Source of the DNA: JARRRL01 sp037380725
GTDB taxonomy: Bacteria; Pseudomonadota; Gammaproteobacteria; Pseudomonadales; JANQJO01
Direction of reading: 5' to 3'
DNA length: 14,673 nucleotides
Assembly (NCBI GenBank): GCA_037380725.1
Contig: JARRRL010000112.1
Location: forward strand, 1 to 14,673
Positions 7,529 to 13,801 of this stretch are shown here, piece after piece. Both the position numbers and the translations under genes were made by a program. The first letter of the stretch is position 1; every line of letters starts with the position of its first letter. A model generated the notes under the pieces. That model did no database searches, was not told the origin of the DNA, and was given only the letters and a program-made list of their open reading frames with translations.

Positions 7529-8308
7529 ATGGTTAGAAGTGTGATGAGCAGTGCGAAACAAGCAACGCGTATAGCAACGACGGTTTTGGCGGTTTTAGTT
7601 CCGATACATGTCAGTGCTTATGAGGCTGGTGAGTGGATTGTCCGTGCGGGTGTCGCAACGGTTGATCCAGATGAGGGAAGTGGGGGTATTCAGATTCCAG
7701 CCTTAGCGGGTACGGGTGCTTATGCTGGTGGCCCCATCGCGGGGACGGGCGTGGATGTGGACAGTGACACGCAGTTGGGCCTGACGGTGACGCACATGTG
7801 TACTGAACGTTGGGGTGTGGAATTGTTGGCCGCAACGCCTTTTACGCATGATGTGACGGCTGATTTGGGGAGTCTGGGTCAGGTCAATGTGGGTGAAACG
7901 AGTCACTTACCGCCGACGGTATCGATGGTTTGGTATCCGGTGGGTTCGTCGTCTGCGTTTTCACCTTATGTTGGTGCGGGTATCAACTACACGGTGTTCT
8001 TTAAAGAAAGCGTTTCGGCAGATTTGGAGTCGGGCTTGTCTGCGGTTGCCGATGCGGTGACGGCCACATCGGTGGGATTGCCTTCTCCCGTCGAAATGGA
8101 TATGAAATTGGACGATTCCTTTGGCCTTGCGTTTCAAGTGGGTGTGGACGCTGCCGTCAATACCTCGTGGCACCTAAACGCATCCGTACGCTGGATTGAC
8201 ATTGATACGGAAGCCACATTGACGTCGAGTTTGGGAGAGACCATCCGAGTGGATGATATCCAAATCGATCCTTGGGTATATCAAGTGAATGTGGGGTATC
8301 GATTCTGA
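7529..8308 (+). CDS. ompW: OmpW family outer membrane protein
   Basis: A small eight-stranded beta-barrel of the outer membrane, thought to let small hydrophobic compounds cross. Residues 1-30 are a signal peptide ending VSA before YEAGEW. The mature part has the family signatures: GEWIVRAGVATVDPD, GVDVDSDTQLGLT, LPPTVSMVWYP, SPYVGAGINYTVFF, KLDDSFGLAFQVGVD, LNASVRWIDIDTEA and the ending IDPWVYQVNVGYRF with a terminal phenylalanine for barrel assembly. The length of 259 is slightly above the usual 210-230 because of an alanine/glycine-rich N-terminal insert and a longer loop around 175-190. The ATG follows an AGAGAG ribosome site. An FNR-like box lies upstream, and a tandem repeat array begins on its last codons. 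Confidence 0.93.
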   Translation: MVRSVMSSAKQATRIATTVLAVLVPIHVSAYEAGEWIVRAGVATVDPDEGSGGIQIPALAGTGAYAGGPIAGTGVDVDSDTQLGLTVTHMCTERWGVELLAATPFTHDVTADLGSLGQVNVGETSHLPPTVSMVWYPVGSSSAFSPYVGAGINYTVFFKESVSADLESGLSAVADAVTATSVGLPSPVEMDMKLDDSFGLAFQVGVDAAVNTSWHLNASVRWIDIDTEATLTSSLGETIRVDDIQIDPWVYQVNVGYRF

Positions 8309-8366
8309 GTACTTGGTTCTGAGTACTTGGTTCTGAGCACTTGGTTTGAGTACTTGGTTTGAGTAC
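8303..8366. repeat. Tandem array of a 14-bp unit beginning on the ompW stop codon
   Basis: The unit TTCTGAGTACTTGG is repeated about 4.6 times: exact copies at 8303-8316 and 8317-8330, one with a single change at 8331-8344, then a 13-base variant (8345-8357) and a partial copy. The first copy contains the last phenylalanine codon and stop of ompW. Most units hold the palindrome AGTACT, so neighbouring units could pair in RNA. The array fills most of the 86 bp between the convergent ompW and fnr genes. There is no T run, so terminator function is not shown. Confidence 0.92.
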
Positions 8367-8394
8367 AAAGATGGAGGGCTCATCGTTGCGTGCA

Positions 8395-9156
8395 TCAGTG
8401 AGTGCTCCAATCGATGATGGCTTTTAACTCGTCCATTTTTTGAATCGTTATTTCTCGTTTATCGATGGTAAGTAGACCGTTTTGTTGAAAACGGCTTAAG
8501 ACGCGGCTGACCGTTTCAAGGGTCAGCCCGAGGTAATTGCCGATATCCGATCGGGACATGGGCAAGCGAAATGAGCTTGCGGATAAATGACGATTGTGAT
8601 TACGTGTGGAAATGCTGAGTAAAAGCGCTGCGATTCGCTCATCCGCACTGTGTTTACTTAAGAGTGTCATGATGCGCTGATCCGTGACGATTTCTTTGCC
8701 CATCAATTGAAAAAAATGACGCTGCAGAGACGGTAGCTTTAAGCTCAATGCTTCTAATTGGGAAAAAGGAATCTCGCAGACGGCAGCTGTTTCTAACGCT
8801 ATAGCGGCATTCGTATGTTGGCCCGTGGCAATGCCATCCATGCCGAGCACTTCACCCGGTAAATAAAAACCCGTTATGTGTTCCTCGCCACGGCTTGTGA
8901 TGTTGCTGGCTTTGATGGTGCCTGATCGAACGGCGTAAACCGATGAGAAGGGATCACCAATGCGGTACAGATGTTCGCCTTTTTGTAAGGGACGTCCCCG
9001 TTTAATAATCTCGTTGAGTTGATCAATGTCATTCACGTGTAAGCTAATTGGGATGCAGATGGTGTTCAAGCTGCAGTTCCCGCAGGAGCTCATGGATGCG
9101 TGATGACAGTGCTGCTGTTGGAGAAGGGGGGAGGGCGGAGTACGATGGCTGCTCAT
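8395..9156 (-). CDS. fnr: FNR/ANR-type oxygen-sensing transcriptional regulator
   Basis: A CRP/FNR-family activator that binds DNA as a dimer when it holds an oxygen-labile 4Fe-4S cluster. Cys25, Cys28 and Cys34 form the Cx2Cx5C motif (SCGNCSLNTICIP) and Cys127 (VCEIPF) is the fourth ligand, matching Cys20, 23, 29 and 122 of E. coli FNR. The cyclic-nucleotide-like barrel follows (RSGTIK, ITGFYLPGEVLGMDGI), then a dimer helix and the helix-turn-helix SDIGNYLGLTLETVSRVLSRF. Its recognition residues Glu214, Ser217 and Arg218 are those that read TTGAT half-sites. The ATG at 9154-9156 has GAGAG upstream and keeps all cysteines. FNR-like boxes lie before ompW and moeA on either side, so local targets are likely. 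The cluster ligands rule out a CRP or a DNR-type protein. Confidence 0.95.
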   Translation of the reverse strand: MSSHRTPPSPLLQQQHCHHASMSSCGNCSLNTICIPISLHVNDIDQLNEIIKRGRPLQKGEHLYRIGDPFSSVYAVRSGTIKASNITSRGEEHITGFYLPGEVLGMDGIATGQHTNAAIALETAAVCEIPFSQLEALSLKLPSLQRHFFQLMGKEIVTDQRIMTLLSKHSADERIAALLLSISTRNHNRHLSASSFRLPMSRSDIGNYLGLTLETVSRVLSRFQQNGLLTIDKREITIQKMDELKAIIDWSTH

Positions 9157-9328
9157 GACAATCTCTCAATTGGACTATTTGTTCAATTTCATTTATTTTG
9201 TTGAATGCTGATGACAGTTTTGGTGGCAATCTGATAACAAATCGAAACGCAATGTTGTGTATCCCGTATCACATCATACTGTAGCGCGTATTTCGTAGCA
9301 CGAATGGCGTCTTGAACTTTGAGTCTTG

Positions 9329-9359
9329 AATTGTACACCGGGCTAGCAGGTGTACAATT
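9329..9359. repeat. Perfect 11-bp inverted repeat upstream of moeA
   Basis: AATTGTACACC (9329-9339) and GGTGTACAATT (9349-9359) are exact complements around a 9-base loop that itself contains GCTAGC. On the + strand it is followed by TT, giving an ATTTT run, so a weak hairpin terminator is possible. Its symmetry and position between two divergent promoters fit an operator for a dimeric regulator better. It does not match an FNR box, and I do not recognise the regulator. Confidence 0.7.
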
Positions 9360-9439
9360 TTGCATGAGCGCGTGCAGCAGGTAAAGTAGATTCCCGCTTT
9401 GATTCGGTGTAAGACGACTTACATGTGAAGTCAGCGATG

Positions 9440-9453
9440 CTGATTTAAATCAA
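9440..9453. promoter_or_regulatory. Putative FNR/ANR box upstream of the Moco operon
   Basis: CTGATTTAAATCAA matches TTGAT-N4-ATCAA at 9 of 10 defined positions. It is centred at 9446.5, 49 bp before the moeA start chosen here. TAAGAT (9471-9476) and TTAAAT (9466-9471) are possible -10 elements, but neither gives the classical -41.5 spacing together with a long leader. FNR activates the moa operon in E. coli, so the position makes biological sense. Confidence 0.6.
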
Positions 9454-9495
9454 AGCGGATACAAATTAAATAAGATGCGTGTGAGGCCTGTAAGC

Positions 9496-10896
9496 ATGAT
9501 GACGTATGATGAAGCATTGACCATCGCTTTGAACGTCGCGGAACCGTGCAAATTGGGTACAGAAACCCTGGCATTGTCGATGGTTCCCGGGCGCATTTGC
9601 GCCAGACCGATAAAAGCCCCTTTATCAATTCAACCTTTTGATAATTCAGCGATGGATGGTTATGCCTTGCGCCATGAAGTGCTGCAAGGTGCCTCAAAGG
9701 ATTCACCCGTGACACTCCGGATTTTGGCGACGATTGCAGCCGGAGATGACATTGCGGTCGGCGACGACATTGCGGTTGGTGATGACAATGTGGTTGGTGA
9801 TGACAATGTGGTTGGTGATGACAATGCGGAGGTGGATGCTGGGTTATCGCTGTCTCCAGCGTGTTGTGTGAAAATCATGACTGGTGCACCCATACCTGAT
9901 GGTGTGGATGCTGTGGTCCCCGTTGAAGCGGTGACGCTTGTTAACGCTGAAGGTGAAGACGCCAATAGTTCTGACCACGATAGTTCTGATCTCAATAGTG
10001 ACATGATGGGTGCGCGCGCGGTTTTTACGGCGCCCGTGCGTCCACAAGCGAACATTCGTTTGGCGGGTGAAGATTTTCGTGTTGATGATCCGGTGTTGGA
10101 ACGAGGGCAATTGTTGCACGTTGGGCATGTCTTGCCGCTTGCGACTTTGGGAGTTGGCGAGCTTGAGGTATTTAAAAGGCCACGTTGCGCGTTTGTGTCG
10201 ACGGGGAAGGAATTGGTGGATGATTTGGCGCTGAGTCTGGAGGCAGGTCAAATTTACAATTCCAATCGTCCGTATGCCGTTGCGGCGTTAGCGCAACTGG
10301 GTGTGGAGGTCGTGGATGCGCGGACGGTGTCGGATGAACCCCATGAATTCGAAAGCATGCTGGAAGAAATGCAGTCGAAAGACCTCGAACTGATCGTGTC
10401 AAGTGGTGCGGTTTCGGTGGGGGATTTTGATTTTGTTCGAGAAACCTTAGAACGAATGGGGGCGGAAATTTTGTATCACCGGATTGGGATACGTCCTGGC
10501 AAACCCAATTTGTTGGCGCGCTTCTCGAGTGGGGGGTTGTACTTTGGTTTGCCGGGCAACCCCGTTGCGACGGCGGTGGGTTTGCGGTTTTTGGTTGCGC
10601 CAGTTGTGCGAAAGATGCAAGGGCGTGCGATAGAGCAGCCAGTGATGGCGCGTGCGTTGAATGCGTTTCAGAAGAAACCGGGTATACACTTTTTTCTGAA
10701 AGCCGTTGCTCACGTAACGGACGAAGGTCAGTTGGCGGTGATGTTGATGGCTGGGCAAGAATCTTTTAAAGTGCATCCTTTTCTAGGGCTGAATGGTTGG
10801 GTGGTTTTGTCCGACACGGATACCGATGTTCAGGAGGGTGATTCCTTATTGTTTTATCCTGCATTTCCCGATGAGGGTATTCTGATAACAGAATAA
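9496..10896 (+). CDS. moeA: Molybdopterin molybdenumtransferase MoeA, with two repeat-derived inserts
   Basis: MoeA inserts molybdenum into adenylylated molybdopterin, the step after MogA. Signatures present are PFDNSAMDGYALR, VKIMTGAPIPDGVDAVVPVE, RLAGEDF, VSTGKELVD, YNSNRPYAVAAL, SSGAVSVGDFDFV and GIRPGKPNLLARF with FGLPGNPVATAVGLRFLV. I prefer the ATG at 9496-9498, with GTGAGG nine bases upstream; the ATG at 9475 adds seven residues. At 466 residues it is about 60 longer than usual. Two polar acidic inserts account for most of this: five GDDxxV-type hexamers (9742-9831) before the IMTGAPIP loop, and a Ser/Asp block (9965-10009) after VEAVTLVN. Both are tandem repeats in frame. It is the first gene of the Moco operon, 75 bp ahead of moaA. 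Confidence 0.95.
   Translation: MMTYDEALTIALNVAEPCKLGTETLALSMVPGRICARPIKAPLSIQPFDNSAMDGYALRHEVLQGASKDSPVTLRILATIAAGDDIAVGDDIAVGDDNVVGDDNVVGDDNAEVDAGLSLSPACCVKIMTGAPIPDGVDAVVPVEAVTLVNAEGEDANSSDHDSSDLNSDMMGARAVFTAPVRPQANIRLAGEDFRVDDPVLERGQLLHVGHVLPLATLGVGELEVFKRPRCAFVSTGKELVDDLALSLEAGQIYNSNRPYAVAALAQLGVEVVDARTVSDEPHEFESMLEEMQSKDLELIVSSGAVSVGDFDFVRETLERMGAEILYHRIGIRPGKPNLLARFSSGGLYFGLPGNPVATAVGLRFLVAPVVRKMQGRAIEQPVMARALNAFQKKPGIHFFLKAVAHVTDEGQLAVMLMAGQESFKVHPFLGLNGWVVLSDTDTDVQEGDSLLFYPAFPDEGILITE
9742..9831 (+). repeat. Five tandem 18-bp units inside moeA
   Basis: Units of 18 bp encode GDDIAV, GDDIAV, GDDNVV, GDDNVV and GDDNAE. The third and fourth copies (9778-9795, 9796-9813) are identical; the others differ by a few bases. 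The block interrupts the usual short link between the AAG motif and the SP..CVKIMTGAP loop. The unit is a multiple of three, so copy changes would keep the frame. Confidence 0.93.
9965..10009 (+). repeat. Degenerate 15-bp repeat inside moeA
   Basis: ATAGTTCTGACCACG (9965-9979) and ATAGTTCTGATCTCA (9980-9994) share their first ten bases, and a third, weaker copy starts ATAGTGA at 9995. They encode a Ser/Asp-rich stretch (SSDHDSSDLNSD) not expected in MoeA. The period is again a multiple of three. Confidence 0.7.
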
Positions 10897-10971
10897 TGAG
10901 ATCTAACAGATTTATAAATTGTGACCTTGAATACCCGCTTTGGTCTTTCGTGTTGGAAAGGAGTTGAGACC

Positions 10972-11961
10972 GTGATTGTCGAACCTGAGCTTATGGATCG
11001 TTTTGGTCGACGCTTTCCCTATTTGCGCTTGTCATTAACCGATGTGTGCAATTTCAAATGTTCGTATTGTCTTCCGAATGGGTACCAAAAAACCGCGTGT
11101 GATTCGTTCATGTCGATCGTGGAGATCGGGCGTTTGGTACGGGCTTTTGCCGGGTTGGGTGTTGGAAAAATTCGTTTGACGGGCGGGGAACCGACGATAC
11201 GTGATGATTTTCTGGAAATTGCCCGTGTCGTGGCCAATACGCCGGGCATTTGCAGAGTGGCTTTTACAACAAATGGTTTTAAACTGCCGGAACGCGCACG
11301 CGATTTTTTTGCGGCGGGTTTGCGGGCCGTGAATATCAGTATTGATTCCTTGCGTCCAAGCCGATTTAAATTGATTACGGGTCACGATCGGTTTAACGAG
11401 GTGCTTAACGGCATAACGGCTTGCGACGAGGCGGGGTTTGAAACGATCAAAGTTAACACAGTGCTGCTGAAAGGTTTGAATGAGGAAGAGTTGGAAGATT
11501 TTATCGATTTTGTTGTCGATCGCGCGATTACCCTGCGTTTTATTGAGCTGATGCGTACGCAGGATAACGCGGCTTATTTTAAACAACATCATTTATCGGG
11601 TGAGCGAGTGATTGAGCGTCTGCTTGCGCGTGGTTGGCGGGAGCGACCTCGTGCGTTTGATGCGGGACCAGCGCGTGAATTTGAGCATGCAGACAGCTTG
11701 GGTACCATCGGTTTGATTGCGCCGTATGCACCGGATTTTTGTGCTACGTGTAATCGATTGCGTGTGTCTGCGAAGGGGGCTTTGCATTTGTGTTTATTTG
11801 GCGAGGGGGGGACGTCGTTGCGGGATTTGTTACAGCATGACGATCAGCTGGAAGCCCTACAGACTCGAATTAAAAACTTAATGCAATTCAAAAAATCCAG
11901 TCATTTTTTGCAAGAAGGCAACAGTGGCGCTACGCCGCATTTGGCGTCCATCGGAGGATAA
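10972..11961 (+). CDS. moaA: GTP 3',8-cyclase MoaA (radical SAM)
   Basis: MoaA converts GTP to 3',8-cyclo-GTP, the first step of molybdopterin synthesis. The radical-SAM cluster motif is Cys26-x3-Cys30-x2-Cys33 (DVCNFKCSYC), followed by IRLTGGEPTIRDD and VAFTTNGF. The second, C-terminal cluster uses Cys257, Cys260 and Cys274 (FCATCNRLRVSAKG...LHLC). The C-terminal GlyGly needed for activity is present (ASIGG). I chose the GTG at 10972-10974: it has a strong AAAGGAG eight bases upstream and gives 329 residues, the length of the E. coli protein. The frame extends to a GTG at 10921 and there is an ATG at 10993. The next gene starts four bases after its stop, indicating one transcript. Confidence 0.96.
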   Translation: MIVEPELMDRFGRRFPYLRLSLTDVCNFKCSYCLPNGYQKTACDSFMSIVEIGRLVRAFAGLGVGKIRLTGGEPTIRDDFLEIARVVANTPGICRVAFTTNGFKLPERARDFFAAGLRAVNISIDSLRPSRFKLITGHDRFNEVLNGITACDEAGFETIKVNTVLLKGLNEEELEDFIDFVVDRAITLRFIELMRTQDNAAYFKQHHLSGERVIERLLARGWRERPRAFDAGPAREFEHADSLGTIGLIAPYAPDFCATCNRLRVSAKGALHLCLFGEGGTSLRDLLQHDDQLEALQTRIKNLMQFKKSSHFLQEGNSGATPHLASIGG

Positions 11962-11965
11962 GGGC

Positions 11966-12994
11966 ATGGTCTTGGAGGACAAGTCGGTTACGGAAGGTTT
12001 TAAAGAAGAAGGTTTTAAAGAAGATAGTTTGCGGGCGGATGATCCCAGGGCGATTGATCCGCATTTTCGTATGATCGATGTGGGGCGCAAGCGCCCGACG
12101 CGACGGCAAGCGGTGGCGTGTGGGAGCATCTATTTGTCCGCCGAGGCGTTTTGTGCTGTTCGAGATGGTGCTTTACCCAAGGGGAATGTATTGGCGTTGG
12201 CGGAAGTGGCGGGTATCAGTGGCGCGAAGAAAACATCAGAATTATTAGTCATGTGCCATCCTTTGCCCTTGGATCAGGTTATGGTTCAATGTGAATTAAA
12301 CGAATCGAAAAACCGCATTATGGTTTACGCTCAAGTCGCTGCCTATGCCAAAACGGGGGTGGAAATGGAAGCGCTGAGTGCCGTAAATGCCGCGTTACTG
12401 ACGGTGTGGGATCTGACCAAAGGCGTCGATCCAAATTTGCGGATGGGTGACGTGCGTTTGTTGGTCAAAATTGGTGGAAAAAGTGGTGTGTGGATCAATC
12501 CAGATGGCATTCCCGATTGGTTGGCGGCACAAGTGCCCAATGTGCGCAGCTTAAGTGGGAAACGTGCGGGTATTGTCGTGATGAGTGATCGCGCGTCGGC
12601 GGGGGTATATCCAGATGAGTCCGGTCCGGTATTACGAACGTTGCTGGAGGAGGCGGGTGCGGATCTGGTGGCGCATACGGTAATACCCGATCAGGCTGTG
12701 TTATTTGCTTTAGGTGGGACGGGACCTGGACCGCGTGATGTAACGCCCGAAGTGTTGGAAAAAATCAGTGACCGCATGCTGGAAGGTTTGGGAGATGTGC
12801 TGCGCACAGAAAGTTTATATTTTACCGATACGGCGTGGTTATCGCGCATGACAGCGGGTATGGTTGGCCCGACGCTGGTGATCGCCTTTCCGGGAAGCCC
12901 CAAAGCGGTTAAAGAATGTTGGGGAGTGATTCAGCCGTTTATTGGCGATGCGCTGGTGAAAATAAAAAAACAAGGTTTTGAGGTAAAAACGTGA
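11966..12994 (+). CDS. moaC: MoaC-MogA/MoaB fusion: cyclic pyranopterin monophosphate synthase plus molybdopterin adenylyltransferase-like domain
   Basis: The N-terminal part (about residues 33-190) is MoaC, which turns cyclo-GTP into cPMP: FRMIDVGRK, KKTSELLVMCHPLPLDQV, TGVEMEALSAVNAALLTVWD and MGDVRLLVKIGGKSG are all present. The C-terminal part (from about 198) is MogA/MoaB-like: IVVMSDRASAGVYPDESG, VIPD, GGTGPGPRDVTPE, LRTESLYFTDTAWLSRMTAG and IAFPGSPKAVKECW. Bifunctional MoaC/MoaB proteins are known. The MogA part is short: from the aspartate of VIPD to GGTG there are 7 residues instead of about 24 in E. coli MogA, an in-frame gap that removes a helix and changes TGGTG to LGGTG. The ATG at 11966 has GGAGG eight bases upstream. 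The N-terminus has a tandem GFKEE/GFKED. Confidence 0.93.
   Translation: MVLEDKSVTEGFKEEGFKEDSLRADDPRAIDPHFRMIDVGRKRPTRRQAVACGSIYLSAEAFCAVRDGALPKGNVLALAEVAGISGAKKTSELLVMCHPLPLDQVMVQCELNESKNRIMVYAQVAAYAKTGVEMEALSAVNAALLTVWDLTKGVDPNLRMGDVRLLVKIGGKSGVWINPDGIPDWLAAQVPNVRSLSGKRAGIVVMSDRASAGVYPDESGPVLRTLLEEAGADLVAHTVIPDQAVLFALGGTGPGPRDVTPEVLEKISDRMLEGLGDVLRTESLYFTDTAWLSRMTAGMVGPTLVIAFPGSPKAVKECWGVIQPFIGDALVKIKKQGFEVKT
11996..12025 (+). repeat. 15-bp tandem duplication in the N-terminus of the moaC fusion
   Basis: GGTTTTAAAGAAGAA (11996-12010) is followed directly by GGTTTTAAAGAAGAT (12011-12025), one mismatch, encoding GFKEE then GFKED. It lies in a non-conserved leader before the MoaC fold, so it probably does not affect catalysis. 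Confidence 0.9.
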
Positions 12995-13242
12995 GTGTTT
13001 TGAATGTAACGGTCGAACTGTATGGTGTATTTCGTCAGTGTGGTGAACGCGTAACGGTTGAGGCGCCACGGTGTTGTTCGGTGGCTGACATCAAACAACG
13101 CTTGTCGGAGACACTGGGCGAACCGTATCGAAACTTGGTTAAAAACGCCGTTTTGGCTACTGATACGGAAATTCTGTCGGCGACCGCCATACTCCAGGAC
13201 TCAGTGGTGTTGTCAATTTTACCGCCGGTTTGTGGTGGCTAA
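12991..13242 (+). CDS. moaD: Molybdopterin synthase small subunit MoaD
   Basis: A ubiquitin-like sulfur carrier of 83 residues. Its C-terminal glycine, activated as a thiocarboxylate, delivers sulfur to cPMP in the MoaD-MoaE complex. It has the family features VTVELYGVFRQCG at the start, a central helix (VADIKQRLSE) and the essential ending LPPVCGG. The GTG start overlaps the stop of the moaC fusion by four bases (GTGA), a sign of translational coupling. The activating enzyme MoeB is not in this window. A 17-bp tandem array begins within its last codons. Confidence 0.92.
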   Translation: MSVLNVTVELYGVFRQCGERVTVEAPRCCSVADIKQRLSETLGEPYRNLVKNAVLATDTEILSATAILQDSVVLSILPPVCGG

Positions 13243-13285
13243 TCGATGTAAGTGGCTAATCGATGCAAGTAGATAAACGATGTAA
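13235..13285. repeat. Three tandem 17-bp units beginning on the moaD stop codon
   Basis: GTGGCTAATCGATGTAA (13235-13251) is followed by GTGGCTAATCGATGCAA (13252-13268) and a more diverged GTAGATAAACGATGTAA (13269-13285). The first copy contains the last glycine codon and stop of moaD, so each copy repeats a TAA. The array fills nearly all the 55 bp between moaD and moaE and ends next to the moaE ribosome site. It widens an otherwise tight operon. Confidence 0.93.
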
Positions 13286-13297
13286 TGGGAAGGCGGT

Positions 13298-13801
13298 ATG
13301 AACTCGAATCCAGCCTGTGGATACGCCATCTGTGAAATACGCACACAGCCGATTTGTATTAATCAGGCCATTGAAGCGGTGCGAGATGTGTCGCATGGGG
13401 CGATCGATACGTTTCTGGGTGTGGTGCGAAATCACCATCAGGGTAAAGCCGTGACCGGCATTACGTATGACGTGCACTCAACTTTGGCGGTAAAGGTGTT
13501 AGATACAATCTGTTCTGAGGCCAATTCGCTGTGGCCGGGTACGCGTTATTATGTGGCGCATTATCACGGTAAATTGGCGGTCGGCGGTATCAGTGTTGTG
13601 ATAGCGGTTGGCTCGGCCCACCGTGCAGCGAGTTTTGAAGCGTGTCGTTATGTCATCGAAGCCATTAAGAAACGGGCGCCGATTTGGAAGCAGGAGCATT
13701 ATCCCGACGGGAAGAGTGAATGGTTGCCAGGTCATTCATTGCTGACTGAAACGACAATCAATACGGATGACTGTAATGACCTTACGACATCGGGTTCATG
13801 A
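13298..13801 (+). CDS. moaE: Molybdopterin synthase catalytic subunit MoaE
   Basis: The large subunit of molybdopterin synthase, which uses the MoaD thiocarboxylate to put two sulfurs into cPMP. Key parts are the N-terminal GAIDTFLGVVRNHHQGKAV, the central VAHYHGKLAVGGISVVIAV and the catalytic stretch IKKRAPIWKQEHYPDGKSEW with its conserved lysines and the arginine. At 167 residues it is a little longer than E. coli MoaE (150), mainly from a Thr/Asp-rich C-terminal tail that overlaps the start of mobA by 35 bases. The ATG has GGGAAGG close upstream. It sits directly after its partner moaD. Confidence 0.94.
   Translation: MNSNPACGYAICEIRTQPICINQAIEAVRDVSHGAIDTFLGVVRNHHQGKAVTGITYDVHSTLAVKVLDTICSEANSLWPGTRYYVAHYHGKLAVGGISVVIAVGSAHRAASFEACRYVIEAIKKRAPIWKQEHYPDGKSEWLPGHSLLTETTINTDDCNDLTTSGS

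Larger units (their letters stand above)
9157..9495. other. Divergent regulatory region between fnr and the Moco operon
   Basis: This 339-bp AT-rich region must hold the promoters of fnr (-) and moeA (+). It contains a perfect 11-bp inverted repeat (9329-9359) and an FNR-like box (9440-9453), listed separately. TTCAA at 9182-9186 and TTGAA at 9201-9205 form a weak inverted pair close to fnr. I see no gene, and I could not identify a Moco riboswitch by eye. Confidence 0.65.

Noticed and set aside
8303..8366. CRISPR-like array after ompW
   Set aside because: The 14-bp units are directly adjacent with no unique spacers, and no cas genes are present.
9157..9474. Moco riboswitch upstream of moeA
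   Set aside because: I could not recognise the conserved core or its helices by eye; the clear palindrome there has the wrong form. A covariance-model search would settle it.
9475..9495. moeA start at the ATG at 9475
   Set aside because: It has no good ribosome site, while the ATG at 9496 has GTGAGG at proper spacing and matches the usual MoeA N-terminus. It stays possible.
9660..10055. Repetitive Ser/Pro/Thr protein on the minus strand of moeA
   Set aside because: Its repeats are only the antisense reading of the 18-bp moeA array.
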